Positions 8,047 through 16,775 of a DNA stretch of 42,847 nucleotides are shown piece by piece. This DNA comes from Sulfuricella sp. T08 (lineage in GTDB: Bacteria; Pseudomonadota; Gammaproteobacteria; Burkholderiales; Sulfuricellaceae), in NCBI RefSeq assembly GCF_000971475.1, contig NZ_DF967530.1, positions 1 through 42,847 of the forward strand, read 5' to 3'. Position numbers and translations under genes: made by a program. Every line of letters begins with the position of its first letter. Position 1 is the first letter of the stretch. Below the pieces are notes generated by a model. The model was not told the origin of the DNA. It searched no databases and saw nothing but the letters and a program-made list of their open reading frames with translations.

Positions 8047-8775
8047 TTATTCCTCGTCCATGACGGCAGTGGTATACACCTCCTGCACGTCATCGAGGCT
8101 CTCCAGGGCGTCGAGCAGTTTCTGCATTTTTACCGCATCGTCACCGGTGAGCTCGTTTTCGCTGGCAGGTTTCATGGTGACCTCGCCCACTTCGGGCTGC
8201 AGGCCTGCCTTGACCAGTGCTTCCTTGACGGCGGCGAACTCGTAGGGATCGGTGACCACCTCGATACTGCCATCTTCATTCGTAACCACGTCCTCGGCGC
8301 CCGCTTCCAGCGCCGCTTCCATCAGCTTGTCCTCGTCCGTACCGGGTGCGAAAAGCATCTGCCCGCAATGCTTGAACAGAAACGCTACCGAGCCGTCCGT
8401 ACCGAGATTGCCGCCGTGCTTGGAGAAAGCGTGACGCACGTCAGCCACGGTGCGGGTCTTGTTGTCGGTCAGACATTCCACCATCACCGCCACGCCAGCC
8501 GGGCCATAACCCTCGTAGCGCAGTTCCTCGTAGTTCACGCCCTCGAGGTCGCCGGTGCCGCGCTTGATGGCGCGCTCGACGTTGTCCTTGGGCATGTTGT
8601 TCTCATAGGCCTTGTCCACCGCCAGGCGCAGGCGCGGATTGCAACTGATGTCGCCGCCGCCCATCTTGGCGGCAACGGTGATTTCCTTGATAAGGCGGGT
8701 GAAAATCTTGCCGCGCTTGGCGTCCGTCGCGGCTTTCTTGTGCTTGATGTTCGCCCACTTACTGTGACCGGCCAT
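8047..8775 (-). CDS. yebC: YebC/PmpR family protein
   Basis: This is a member of the widespread YebC/TACO1 family. Members have been described as transcriptional regulators (PmpR) and, more recently, as factors that assist ribosomes on difficult sequences. The 242-residue product begins with the hallmark [29 protein letters not shown] (first 20 residues: [20 protein letters not shown]). It contains [16 protein letters not shown] and ends in an acidic tail. It lies directly upstream of ruvC, as in many proteobacteria, and its 3' end GAGGAATAA supplies the ruvC ribosome binding site. Confidence 0.97.
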   Translation of the reverse strand: MAGHSKWANIKHKKAATDAKRGKIFTRLIKEITVAAKMGGGDISCNPRLRLAVDKAYENNMPKDNVERAIKRGTGDLEGVNYEELRYEGYGPAGVAVMVECLTDNKTRTVADVRHAFSKHGGNLGTDGSVAFLFKHCGQMLFAPGTDEDKLMEAALEAGAEDVVTNEDGSIEVVTDPYEFAAVKEALVKAGLQPEVGEVTMKPASENELTGDDAVKMQKLLDALESLDDVQEVYTTAVMDEE

Positions 8776-8839
8776 AAATCCCTCGGCATTCTTTGCAAAA
8801 CACGAATATTAGCATTTCCAGCCCGCCTTTATAAAGGCA

Positions 8840-10006
8840 TCAGGCTTCTTCATAGCGACGCGCATAGCCGGCCATGCCCATCAGGAAGCGTACCATGCCG
8901 TAGCTCACCCACGCCATGAAGCGCTGGTAATACGGCTGCTGCTTCCAGTGATCGGCCATGATCTGCTGCGCACCCTCGCTGATCGCCTGCAGCAAACTGT
9001 CCCGCAGCGTTCCGGCGAAGTCGGCGTCGAGCGCTACAACATTGGCTTCCCGCGCCAGCATCAGGCTGAAAGGGTCAATGTTCGACGAGCCCACCGTAGC
9101 CCAGCGGCCGTCGATCACCGCCACCTTGGCATGGAGAAAGCTCTTGTGATAGCTGTAGATTTCGATGCCTGCACCGAGCAGCATGCCGTACAGGGCACGC
9201 GAGGCGTAATGCAGCAGAACGTATTCCACCCGCCCCTGCAGCAGCAGCACCACCCGCACTCCCCGCGCAGCGGCTTGGGCCAGCGCCTGCCTGAAGCGGC
9301 GTCCGGGCAGGAAATAGGCATTAGCGATGATGATCTCGCCCGTGGCCGAATCGATGGCATCGAGATAAGCGTTTTCGATATCACTCCGATGGCGGATGTT
9401 GTCGCGCCGAACGAAGGCAGCCTCGACTCTGCCACGCGGCGCAATATGCAGCGGTGCCCTGTGCCTCCGACTACGGCTACGGTGGCGGCGCAACTGCAGC
9501 CAGCCGATCAGAGCCCAGAGACGCCTGGCCGATTGATGTATGTCAGCCAGCAACGGCCCCTCCACCGAGACCGCATAATCGAAGCGCGGCGGAATCTGGC
9601 CAGGCGCATTTATGTCGTCGATGATATTGATGCCGCCGACGAAGGCAATGCGCGTATCGATCACCGCTATCTTGCGGTGCAGGCGGCGCAACCGGTGGCG
9701 TTTGAAACGGAGCGTAACATCGGGCCGGTAGAACATGATCTGCATCCCTGCCGCACGCATCTCATCGACCACCGCTCCTGACAGCGTTCTCGCCCCGAAG
9801 CCATCGAGCAGCAGGTGCACGGTCACACCCCGCCTGGCCGCCCGCATCAGTGCTTTACTGATCTGCCGACCGGTTGCATCATATTCGTAGATATAGGATT
9901 CCAGGAATATTTCACGGCGCGCATGGTCAATGGCAGTTTCGAGGGCCGGAAAATATTCCGCGCCGTTCATGAGGAGTGTCAGGCGATTGCCCGGTATCAG
10001 ATCCAT
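8840..10006 (-). CDS. clsB: Cardiolipin synthase, ClsB-like (phospholipase D superfamily)
   Basis: The 388-residue product has two phospholipase D HKD motifs: His110-Lys112-Asp117 (LHRKIAVIDTRIAFVGG) and His292-Lys294-Asp299 (LHAKVAVIDGRWATVGSSN). It lacks the two N-terminal membrane helices of ClsA, which points to the ClsB type that condenses phosphatidylglycerol with phosphatidylglycerol or phosphatidylethanolamine. An Arg/His-rich insert (about 172-186) separates the two halves. The ATG at 10006 lies 4 bases after the stop of the neighbouring phosphodiesterase. E. coli pairs ybhP with clsB in the same way. An inverted repeat GCCTTTATAAAGGC (8825-8838) follows the stop. Confidence 0.88.
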   Translation of the reverse strand: MDLIPGNRLTLLMNGAEYFPALETAIDHARREIFLESYIYEYDATGRQISKALMRAARRGVTVHLLLDGFGARTLSGAVVDEMRAAGMQIMFYRPDVTLRFKRHRLRRLHRKIAVIDTRIAFVGGINIIDDINAPGQIPPRFDYAVSVEGPLLADIHQSARRLWALIGWLQLRRHRSRSRRHRAPLHIAPRGRVEAAFVRRDNIRHRSDIENAYLDAIDSATGEIIIANAYFLPGRRFRQALAQAAARGVRVVLLLQGRVEYVLLHYASRALYGMLLGAGIEIYSYHKSFLHAKVAVIDGRWATVGSSNIDPFSLMLAREANVVALDADFAGTLRDSLLQAISEGAQQIMADHWKQQPYYQRFMAWVSYGMVRFLMGMAGYARRYEEA

Positions 10007-10010
10007 TGGC

Positions 10011-10769
10011 CTAGGGTTGTGCCCTGTGAACAATGGCGGATAACGCGGCATGATCGGAAATCTTCGACCACGGCCTGCCACTGTGCACTTCAGCAGCTGT
10101 CACGCGCAGCCCTCGCACGTAAATCCGGTCGAGCCGGAACATGGGTAGCGCCGCCGGGTAACTGCAGGCGGGTTTGCCCCTGATCGCACCGAACACCTCT
10201 TTCAGATGCATCTTGTGAGCCAGGGTGTCGCAGGCCTCGCTGCGCCAGTCATTGAAATCGCCGGCGATGATCAGCGGCGCGTGGGGCGGAACCAGACTCT
10301 CGATCCTGTCGCGCAATGCCGACAGCTGCACACGGCGCCCCTTGGAAAACAATCCGAAGTGAACGCACACACAATGCAGGGTTTCGTCCCAGCCCGGCAT
10401 GCTCACTTCAACATGCAACAAGCCACGCTGCTCGAAGCGGTGGGCCGAGACATCGACATTTTCCGAACTGACGATCGGGAAACGACTCAGGATCGCGTTG
10501 CCATGATGTCCTTCAGGATAGACTGCGTTCTTGCCGTAAGCGTAATCCTCCCAGATGGAGTCTGCGAGAAACTCGTATTGGGACGCTTCGGGCCAGTTCT
10601 CGTGCTTCTCCGCATGGAGTTCGTGAGCGCCCACGACTTCCTGCAAAAAAACCAGGTCGGCATGAATGCCGCGCAACTGGTCGCGCAGCTCGTGCAGCAC
10701 CATGCGCTGGTTGAACTGGGAAAATCCCTTGTGGATATTGTAAGTGACGATCCGAATCGCCTGTGTCAT
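10011..10769 (-). CDS. Endonuclease/exonuclease/phosphatase family protein, YbhP-like
   Basis: A metal-dependent phosphoesterase of the EEP superfamily. Catalytic landmarks are Asn11 in TYNIHKG, Glu43 in VFLQEV, Asp/Asn in AGDFNDW (about 169-174) and the terminal SDHAAL histidine (near 240). The 252-residue length and its position just before a clsB-like gene match E. coli YbhP. The substrate is not known from sequence. The pairing suggests a role linked to membrane phospholipids, which is inference. The upstream 103 bases hold a GTGAGGAG-type inverted repeat. Confidence 0.85.
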   Translation of the reverse strand: MTQAIRIVTYNIHKGFSQFNQRMVLHELRDQLRGIHADLVFLQEVVGAHELHAEKHENWPEASQYEFLADSIWEDYAYGKNAVYPEGHHGNAILSRFPIVSSENVDVSAHRFEQRGLLHVEVSMPGWDETLHCVCVHFGLFSKGRRVQLSALRDRIESLVPPHAPLIIAGDFNDWRSEACDTLAHKMHLKEVFGAIRGKPACSYPAALPMFRLDRIYVRGLRVTAAEVHSGRPWSKISDHAALSAIVHRAQP

Positions 10770-10780
10770 TTTGAATCAGC

Positions 10781-10866
10781 GAGGAGTCAGGAGTAAGAAG
10801 TGGGGAGTAAGATCAAAAATAACGCCATCGCCCGTTTTGCTCCTCACTACCAACCCCTCACTCCTC
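10781..10866. repeat. GTGAGGAG-type imperfect inverted repeat
   Basis: Arms 10781-10807 and 10840-10866 are complementary at 21 of 27 positions. Both are built of degenerate GAGGAGT/GTGAGG units, the same word family as the hairpin between tolA and tolB. It fills most of the gap between nadA and the YbhP-like gene. I see no T-run, coding potential or transposase nearby. Confidence 0.5.
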
Positions 10867-10872
10867 ACTGAG

Positions 10873-11970
10873 TTAAGAAGCGTCCAGCATGCGCTGTAAC
10901 GCCACCCGTGCCAGTTCGGCTTCCTCGGGCGGCACCTTGATGCGGTTCACAACCTGGCCGGCAACCAAGTTCTCCAGACACCAGGCCAGGTGCTGCGGAT
11001 CGATGCGCGCCATGGTCGAGCACATGCACACGGTCGAGGCCATGAACTGGACGGTCTTGCCCTCGGCCTTGAACTGCTCCGCCAGACGGTTGACCAGATT
11101 CAGCTCGGTGCCCACCAGCCAGCGCGTACCGGGCTTGGCTGCGGCGACGGTCTTGATGATGTATTCGGTGGAGCCGACGTAATCCGACAGCTCGCACACC
11201 TCGAAACTGCATTCCGGGTGGGAAATCACCAGGCCGTCCGGATGCTCTTGGCGAAAGCGCTGGATATTGGCCGGCGTGAACATCTGATGCACCGAGCACA
11301 GCCCTTTCCACAGGATGATCTTGGCCTTCCTGACCTGCTCTGGCGTGAGCCCGCCAAGTGGCTGGTCCCAGTCCCACAGTACCATGTCTTCCAGCGGAAT
11401 GCCCATCTTGTGGCCGCTCCAGCGACCCAGGTGCTGGTCGGGAAAGAACAGCACCTTCTCGCGCCGGGAAAACGACCATTCCAGAATCTTGGTGGCGTTG
11501 CTGGAGGTGCAGACGATGCCGCCGTGCTCGCCGCAGAAGGCTTTCAGGTCGGCCGCCGAGTTGATGTAGGTGACGGGGGTGAAGGTCTCATCGGGATCGA
11601 GCACAGTTTTCAGCTCGCGCCAGGCGCGTTCGACCCGGGCCAGCGTCGCCATGTCCGCCATCGAGCATCCCGCCGCCAGATCAGGCAGGATGGAGATCTG
11701 CTCGGGCCGCGACAGGATATCCGCCACCTCGGCCATGAAATGCACGCCGCAGAATACAATGTAGTCCGCTTCCGAATTGGCCGCCAGGCGCGATAGCTTG
11801 AGCGAATCGCCGGTGAAATCCGCATGCTGGAACACATCCGAGCGCTGGTAATGGTGACCCAGGATCACCAGGCGCTTGCCCAAGCTGGCCTTGGCTGCCA
11901 GGATGCGCTCCTGGCAGGCCGCGTCGGGAAGGTTCTGATATTCGGAAAAAGGAATCGCGGAATCGTTCAT
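10873..11970 (-). CDS. nadA: Quinolinate synthase
   Basis: NadA is a [4Fe-4S] enzyme that condenses iminoaspartate with dihydroxyacetone phosphate to quinolinate in de novo NAD synthesis. The probable cluster ligands are Cys102 (AAGCSMADMA), the Cys in WKGLCSVHQMF and a Cys in the STVCMCSTM segment. Other family landmarks are GHHYQRSDV, FCGVHFMAEVA and FPDQHLGRWSGHKMG. The ATG at 11970 gives 365 residues, the long form common in betaproteobacteria. Upstream in-frame codons lie inside nudB and show no similarity. The start is 8 bases after the nudB stop. No nadB or nadC gene is nearby. Confidence 0.96.
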   Translation of the reverse strand: MNDSAIPFSEYQNLPDAACQERILAAKASLGKRLVILGHHYQRSDVFQHADFTGDSLKLSRLAANSEADYIVFCGVHFMAEVADILSRPEQISILPDLAAGCSMADMATLARVERAWRELKTVLDPDETFTPVTYINSAADLKAFCGEHGGIVCTSSNATKILEWSFSRREKVLFFPDQHLGRWSGHKMGIPLEDMVLWDWDQPLGGLTPEQVRKAKIILWKGLCSVHQMFTPANIQRFRQEHPDGLVISHPECSFEVCELSDYVGSTEYIIKTVAAAKPGTRWLVGTELNLVNRLAEQFKAEGKTVQFMASTVCMCSTMARIDPQHLAWCLENLVAGQVVNRIKVPPEEAELARVALQRMLDAS

Positions 11971-11978
11971 TGGTCTGC

Positions 11979-12428
11979 TCAGTCTCGTTTCACCATCTGC
12001 GGCAGCTTTTCCAGCGCCGCTGCATTGGTCCAGGAAAACACCTTTTTTGCTGCCTCTTCCCGCGACAGCCACATGTAATTCAAGTGCTCCATTGGCGCCA
12101 GAACCACATCCAGCGGGGCCGGCACTTCCAGCCCGAACACGTGTTCGGCGTTGCGAGTCACCCCCGGTGCATAGCGGTGGCGCCATTCTTCGAAGATTTC
12201 AAATTCAAACTGCAGGTTCCAGTCGGTAAGCGCATACTTCTCGACATCCAGACCGGTTTCCTCGCGCACTTCGCGCACTGCAGTCTGATGCAGGCTCTCT
12301 CCCGGATCGCAACTCCCCGTCACCGACTGCCAGTAGCCGGGATGATCAGCCCGCTCCAGCAACAGCACCTGCTGATCTGAAGTGTAGATCACCACCAGAA
12401 CCGAGACGGGGATTTTATGCGTTTTCAC
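11979..12428 (-). CDS. nudB: Dihydroneopterin triphosphate diphosphatase (Nudix)
   Basis: NudB hydrolyses 7,8-dihydroneopterin triphosphate in folate synthesis. The Nudix box GX5EX7REXXEEXG is complete (GSCDPGE then SLHQTAVREVREETG, about residues 38-60). The N-terminus KIPVSVLVVIYTSD and the Trp-rich C-terminal part resemble the family. The likely start is GTG at 12428, with a TTG just before it at 12431 as alternative. The gene follows aspS by 31 bases, a common arrangement in proteobacteria, and lies 8 bases ahead of nadA. Confidence 0.9.
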   Translation of the reverse strand: MKTHKIPVSVLVVIYTSDQQVLLLERADHPGYWQSVTGSCDPGESLHQTAVREVREETGLDVEKYALTDWNLQFEFEIFEEWRHRYAPGVTRNAEHVFGLEVPAPLDVVLAPMEHLNYMWLSREEAAKKVFSWTNAAALEKLPQMVKRD

Positions 12429-12459
12429 CAACCGCTTTCACCGCAGAGGAGGCAGAAGT

Positions 12460-14256
12460 TTAATCAACTTTCTCCACTTCGACCTGGGTCTGCACCTGCT
12501 GGCGCAAACGAATGTGAAGCTCGCGCAGCTGCTTCTCGTCCACCGCGTTCGGCGCCTGAGTAAGCAGGCAGGAAGCACGCTGGGTTTTGGGGAAGGCGAT
12601 CACATCGCGGATCGATTCCGCACCTGCCATCAGCGTGACCAGGCGATCCAGCCCAAGCGCCAAGCCGCCGTGAGGCGGTGCGCCGTATTGCAGGGCTTCG
12701 AGCAGGAAACCGAATTTTTCCTGCGCCTCCTCGGCGCTGATGTTGAGCGCCTGGAACACCTTGGACTGGATCTCCTGGCGGTGGATACGGATCGAGCCGC
12801 CACCCAATTCCCAGCCGTTGAGCACGAAATCGTAGGCCTTGGACAGCGCCTTGCCGGGGTCACTGGACAGCAACTCCTCGTGGCCTTCTGCGGGGGCGGT
12901 AAAGGGGTGATGCAGCGCTTGCCAGCGATTACCATCCTCGTCGCGTTCGAACATCGGGAAATCCACCACCCACAGCGGCTTCCAGGCGCCTTCGGCGAAG
13001 CCGCGCTCGTGGCCGATCTTGGCACGCAACGCGCCGAGCGCCTCGTTCACTACTTTCGCCGTGTCGGCGCCAAAGAAAATCAGGTCGCCGTCGGTTGCGC
13101 CGGTGCGCTCGATGACCGCCTTGAGCGCAGCGTCCGACAGGTTTTTGACGATCGGCGACTGGAGGCCTTCGCGGCCCTTGGCGACATCGTTGACCTTGAT
13201 ATAAGCCAGGCCCCTGGCGCCGTAGATGGCGACGAACTGGGTGTAGGCATCGATCTCGCCGCGGGTAATCTCGCTGCCCTTGGGCACGCGCAACGCGGCA
13301 ACACGGCCGGTGGGTGAGTTGGCGGGAGCACTGAAGACTTTGAAGTCGACGTCCTTCATCACGTCGGTGAGGTCGGTCAGTTCCAGCGTCACGCGCAGGT
13401 CGGGCTTGTCCGAACCATAGCGACGCATCGCCTCGGCATAAGTCATGCGCGGGAAATCTGGCAAATCGACATCGAGCACGGTCTTGAACAAACGCCGCAC
13501 CATGGTCTCGACCAGTTCGGTGATCTGCTGTTCGGTCAGGAACGAGGTCTCGATATCCACCTGGGTGAATTCAGGCTGGCGGTCGGCGCGCAGATCCTCG
13601 TCACGGAAGCATTTGACGATCTGGTAGTAGCGGTCGAAGCCGGACACCATCAAGAGCTGCTTGAACAGCTGCGGCGACTGGGGCAACGCATAGAAATGGC
13701 CGGGGTGAACACGGGACGGCACCAGGTAATCGCGCGCGCCTTCCGGGGTGGAGCGGGTCAGCATCGGCGTTTCCAGCTCGATGAAGCCCTGCTCGTCGAG
13801 GGCGTGACGCAGGGTCTTGGACACCTGATAGCGCAGCATCATGTTCTTCTGCATCGCCGGGCGGCGCAGGTCGAGGTAACGGTGCGTCAGGCGCACGGTT
13901 TCGCTCAGATTCTCGTCGTCCAGCTGAAAAGGAATGGGTGCCGATGCGTTCAGTATTTCGATTTCCTGCGCCAGCACCTCAATCTCGCCGGTGGAGAGAT
14001 TCGGGTTGACCGTACCTTCCGGACGGTTGCGCACCAGGCCAGTGATTTTCAGCACGAACTCGTTGCGGATGGCCTCCGCCGTGGCGAAAGTCGCTGCACG
14101 GTCAGGGTCGCACACGACTTGAACCAGACCCTCGCGGTCGCGCAGGTCGATGAAAATCACCCCGCCATGGTCACGGCGGCGATGCGCCCAGCCGCACAGG
14201 GTAACGGTTTGATCTAAGTGGCTACGGTTAACGTCGCCGCAATAATGGGTTCGCAT
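12460..14256 (-). CDS. aspS: Aspartyl-tRNA synthetase, probably non-discriminating
   Basis: A class II synthetase of the bacterial type (598 residues) with an N-terminal OB fold ([21 protein letters not shown]), class II core motifs and a bacterial GAD insertion. Motif 2 includes [17 protein letters not shown] and motif 3 includes [11 protein letters not shown]. His30 and Gly81 correspond to the His31/Gly83 pair linked in Pseudomonas aeruginosa AspRS to charging both tRNA-Asp and tRNA-Asn. The discriminating E. coli enzyme has Leu and Lys there. A non-discriminating enzyme would need GatCAB, which is not in this window. I took the ATG at 14256 rather than a TTG two codons upstream. Confidence 0.97.
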   Translation of the reverse strand: MRTHYCGDVNRSHLDQTVTLCGWAHRRRDHGGVIFIDLRDREGLVQVVCDPDRAATFATAEAIRNEFVLKITGLVRNRPEGTVNPNLSTGEIEVLAQEIEILNASAPIPFQLDDENLSETVRLTHRYLDLRRPAMQKNMMLRYQVSKTLRHALDEQGFIELETPMLTRSTPEGARDYLVPSRVHPGHFYALPQSPQLFKQLLMVSGFDRYYQIVKCFRDEDLRADRQPEFTQVDIETSFLTEQQITELVETMVRRLFKTVLDVDLPDFPRMTYAEAMRRYGSDKPDLRVTLELTDLTDVMKDVDFKVFSAPANSPTGRVAALRVPKGSEITRGEIDAYTQFVAIYGARGLAYIKVNDVAKGREGLQSPIVKNLSDAALKAVIERTGATDGDLIFFGADTAKVVNEALGALRAKIGHERGFAEGAWKPLWVVDFPMFERDEDGNRWQALHHPFTAPAEGHEELLSSDPGKALSKAYDFVLNGWELGGGSIRIHRQEIQSKVFQALNISAEEAQEKFGFLLEALQYGAPPHGGLALGLDRLVTLMAGAESIRDVIAFPKTQRASCLLTQAPNAVDEKQLRELHIRLRQQVQTQVEVEKVD

Positions 14257-14305
14257 GCTCAATCCAATTTTGACTTAAGGAAAATAAAACGGGGAAACGC
14301 GGCTT

Positions 14306-14929
14306 TCAATTACCCGGATAGACCTGGGCGGGAGATTTCTTGTCGGCAGATGTCACCACCCCCATCGAGATGATGTACTTCAATGCATCATCCACGCTGA
14401 TTCCGATTTCGATGGTCTCGCTCTTTTTGACGAAAAAATAAAACCCGTTGACCGGGCTGGGCGTGGTCGGAACGAACACACCCACATATTCGCCGTCCAG
14501 GCTGGAACCGACATCCCGGGGCAGATTGGTCTGGAATGCCAAAGACCACGCCTCGGGGTGAGGGTAACGCACCAGCAACACCTTGCGGAAAGCCTCGCCA
14601 CTGCCCGAAAACAGCGTATCACTGACCTGCTTGACGCTGTAATAGATCGACTTCACCACCGGAATGCGCGCCAGCACGCTTTCCCAGAACCGGATCAGGC
14701 GCTGTCCGACGATGTTCGTGGTCAGCATGCCGGTGAGCAGGATCACGCCTATCGTCAGGATCGTGCCCAGGCCCGGCAGGGACATACCCAGCCAGCTTTC
14801 CGGCCGAAACGAAAAAGGCAACAGCAGAAGGCTCTGATCCATACTGCCGATCAGCAGCTTCAGCACCCATACGGTAATACCGAGCGGCACCCAGATCAGC
14901 AGCCCGGTGAGAAAATATCGCTTGAGCAT
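14306..14929 (-). CDS. DUF502 family membrane protein
   Basis: A 207-residue inner-membrane protein of the DUF502 family, whose biochemical role is not established. Two hydrophobic segments are clear: about 5-28 (YFLTGLLIWVPLGITVWVLK) and about 50-72 (LPGLGTILTIGVILLTGML). They precede the conserved RIPVVKSIYYSVKQVSDTLF and the soluble C-terminal part with VFVPTTPSPVNGFYFFV. The ATG follows the stop of the fmdB-like gene with no gap (TAGATG). The fmdB-DUF502-aspS order recurs in betaproteobacteria and suggests co-expression with translation genes. Confidence 0.9.
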   Translation of the reverse strand: MLKRYFLTGLLIWVPLGITVWVLKLLIGSMDQSLLLLPFSFRPESWLGMSLPGLGTILTIGVILLTGMLTTNIVGQRLIRFWESVLARIPVVKSIYYSVKQVSDTLFSGSGEAFRKVLLVRYPHPEAWSLAFQTNLPRDVGSSLDGEYVGVFVPTTPSPVNGFYFFVKKSETIEIGISVDDALKYIISMGVVTSADKKSPAQVYPGN

Positions 14930-15181
14930 CTAGCTGGCGCAGCTTCCGCCAGCGCAACAGGGTGGCGCGGCAGCCTTGGTTTCTTCCTTGGGCTTGGAAC
15001 CGCCCTTGAAATCGGTCTGGTACCAGCCGCTACCCTTGAGCTGGAAGCCGGCAGCGGACAACATCTTGGCGAAAGTTTCCTGCTTGCACTCTGGGCAAGC
15101 GGTGAGCGGCACATCGCTCATTTTTTGTATGTATTCCTTCTGGAAACCGCAAGAAGAACAACGATATTCGTAAATTGGCAT
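14930..15181 (-). CDS. FmdB-type zinc ribbon protein
   Basis: An 83-residue protein of the FmdB/CxxC_CXXC_SSSS family. The start MPIYEYRCSSCG carries the first CXXC, and ACPECKQETF carries the second, forming a putative zinc ribbon in the first 40 residues. The C-terminus has a cysteine-containing tail (APPCCAGGSCAS), common in this family. A GGAGG ribosome binding site lies 5 bases before the ATG at 15181, and a TATAAT at 15202-15207 is a likely -10 box. The function is unknown; family members were named for a putative formamidase regulator. Confidence 0.9.
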   Translation of the reverse strand: MPIYEYRCSSCGFQKEYIQKMSDVPLTACPECKQETFAKMLSAAGFQLKGSGWYQTDFKGGSKPKEETKAAAPPCCAGGSCAS

Positions 15182-15201
15182 GGTACCCTCCAAAAAACAG
15201 G

Positions 15202-15207
15202 ATTATA
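15202..15207 (-). promoter_or_regulatory. Putative -10 box ahead of the fmdB-DUF502-aspS cluster
   Basis: A perfect TATAAT reads on the minus strand about 20 bases before the fmdB start codon. No good -35 box is present at 16-18 bases, so this call rests on the -10 hexamer and position alone. The implied leader would be about a dozen bases and just contain the GGAGG site. Confidence 0.35.
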
Positions 15208-15347
15208 TCTCAAATGCTTCTACAACGACTCTGCTTAAATATGGGGTGTTCCATATTTTACAAGGGATAACCCGTGAGGTCCCGTGCGAGTTATGCCGTT
15301 TCAGGCGATAATGGCCGATCATTAGCCCTGTCGCGCACGCACAAACA

Positions 15348-16349
15348 ATGCCCATCACCCATCGCCAAACCGCCTGGCTGCTAGCCGCCCTTTCCCTGTT
15401 CCTGATACTCAAGCTCAAGCTGCTACCCGCGCTGCTGGTCGGCCTGCTGGTTTACCACATGATCCATTTTATCGCCTCCCGGTTCGCGATTGGCAGGCTC
15501 TCCGGCAGAAATGCCAAGATCCTGTCTGTCGTCCTGGTTGCCGGGCTGGTGATCACCCTGCTCGTCGCCGGCGTCATCGGCATACTCACCCTCCTTCGTG
15601 CCGAGGGCGGCGGCCCCGCTGCCTTCATGGCAAAGCTGGCCGGAATCCTGGAATCTTCCCGCTCATCCCTGCCCGAATGGATTTACAGCGCCCTGCCACA
15701 TGATGGGGACGCACTAAAAATTCATCTTGCGGAATGGCTGCGCGGGCACTCCAGCGAACTGCAGATCATGGGCAAGGAAGCAGGGCACACTCTCGCCCAT
15801 GTCCTGATCGGCATGATCATCGGCGCCATGCTTTCACTGTATGAAATGGTGGCCGTCGAAGTGCGAAAACCCTTTGTTTCCGCCCTTGCAGAACGCACCA
15901 TAAAATTCAGCAACGCCTTCCGCAACATCGTCTTCGCCCAGGCGAAAATCGCCGCCGTCAACGCCTTCCTCACCTGGATTTACTTGGGTGTCGTACTGCC
16001 GCAGGTCGGCATCAATCTTCCTTTCGCCAGCACCCTGGTCATCGTCACTTTCGTCGCCGGCCTGATCCCCATCCTCGGCAACATCCTGTCGAATACCGCC
16101 ATCGTCATCGTCAGCCTCGGCCACTCCTTCCAGATGGCGATGTCATCACTGCTATTCCTGGTGAGCATTCACAAACTGGAATACTTTCTCAACGCCAAAA
16201 TTGTCGGCTCGCAAATCAAGGCCAACGCATGGGAACTGCTGACCGCCATGCTCGTCATGGAAGCGGCATTCGGCCTGCCGGGGCTGGTTGCGGCGCCGAT
16301 TTATTACGCCTATCTCAAGAGCGAGCTGAAGGAAGGCGGGATGATCTGA
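15348..16349 (+). CDS. AI-2E/PerM family membrane protein
   Basis: A 333-residue polytopic protein of the PerM/YdiK/TqsA (AI-2E transporter) family. Hydrophobic helices cluster at the N-terminus (two or three within 8-80) and in the C-terminal half. The family region near residues 225-260 includes LPFASTLVIVTFVAGLIPILGN, and the carboxyl part has KIVGSQIKANAWELLTAML. The family name comes from export of autoinducer 2, but many members move other substrates such as Na+/H+, so the substrate is open. It is divergent from fmdB across 166 bases. The YkgJ-type gene follows after 2 bases. Confidence 0.88.
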   Translation: MPITHRQTAWLLAALSLFLILKLKLLPALLVGLLVYHMIHFIASRFAIGRLSGRNAKILSVVLVAGLVITLLVAGVIGILTLLRAEGGGPAAFMAKLAGILESSRSSLPEWIYSALPHDGDALKIHLAEWLRGHSSELQIMGKEAGHTLAHVLIGMIIGAMLSLYEMVAVEVRKPFVSALAERTIKFSNAFRNIVFAQAKIAAVNAFLTWIYLGVVLPQVGINLPFASTLVIVTFVAGLIPILGNILSNTAIVIVSLGHSFQMAMSSLLFLVSIHKLEYFLNAKIVGSQIKANAWELLTAMLVMEAAFGLPGLVAAPIYYAYLKSELKEGGMI

Positions 16350-16351
16350 AG

Positions 16352-16702
16352 ATGCCGGTAGAAAACAACACCAACAATGTAGGCGATAGCCCGGTCATAT
16401 CGTGCACCTCGTGCAAAGCCTGCTGCTGCCGGCTAGAGGTGATGCTGATGGGTGACGACGACATTCCGCCTGAATTGACGGAACAGGACCGGTGGGACGG
16501 ATGGGTCATGGCGCGCCTTGACGACGGCTGGTGCGCGGCCCTGGACAGGGATACCATGCTGTGCACGATTTACGAGCGCCGACCGATGATTTGCCATGAC
16601 TACCAGGTAGGCGACAGCGACTGTATCGAGGAGCGACAACTACACACGAATTCGAGTCTGGAATTGCAGGAGACACTCCGCCAATTCCAGACTACGGGTT
16701 GA
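16352..16702 (+). CDS. YkgJ family cysteine cluster protein
   Basis: A small protein (116 residues) with the N-terminal cysteine signature of the YkgJ/UPF0153 family: Cys18, Cys21, Cys24, Cys25 and Cys26 in CTSCKACCC. Further cysteines lie at WCAALDRDTMLCTIYERRPMICHDY (shown by WCA, MLC and MIC). The family is proposed to bind zinc or iron, but its role is not defined. The start is 2 bases after the stop of the membrane protein gene, so the two are probably cotranscribed. I chose ATG at 16352; upstream codons in frame lie inside the preceding gene. Confidence 0.85.
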   Translation: MPVENNTNNVGDSPVISCTSCKACCCRLEVMLMGDDDIPPELTEQDRWDGWVMARLDDGWCAALDRDTMLCTIYERRPMICHDYQVGDSDCIEERQLHTNSSLELQETLRQFQTTG

Positions 16703-16775
16703 CGCGCTCTGCGCAATTGCTAAGGTGCCGGAAGGCCGGGGGTGTCCGGAATTTTGTGTGAACGGGATGCCCAAA

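Noticed and set aside
8825-8838. GCCTTTATAAAGGC palindrome considered as a terminator for the clsB-like gene
   Set aside because: The stem is short and AT-rich at its centre, and there is no T-run, so it is noted only as an inverted repeat.
7918-8919. 333-codon plus-strand open frame opposite yebC/ruvC
   Set aside because: It is the complement of well-supported yebC; no family features and biased composition.
12514-13317. 267-codon plus-strand open frame inside aspS
   Set aside because: It is antisense to conserved AspRS sequence with no domain of its own.
16703-16775. Possible terminator between the convergent YkgJ-type and c-di-GMP genes
   Set aside because: Only a 5-bp CCGGA/TCCGG stem with a long loop and a weak T-run is visible.
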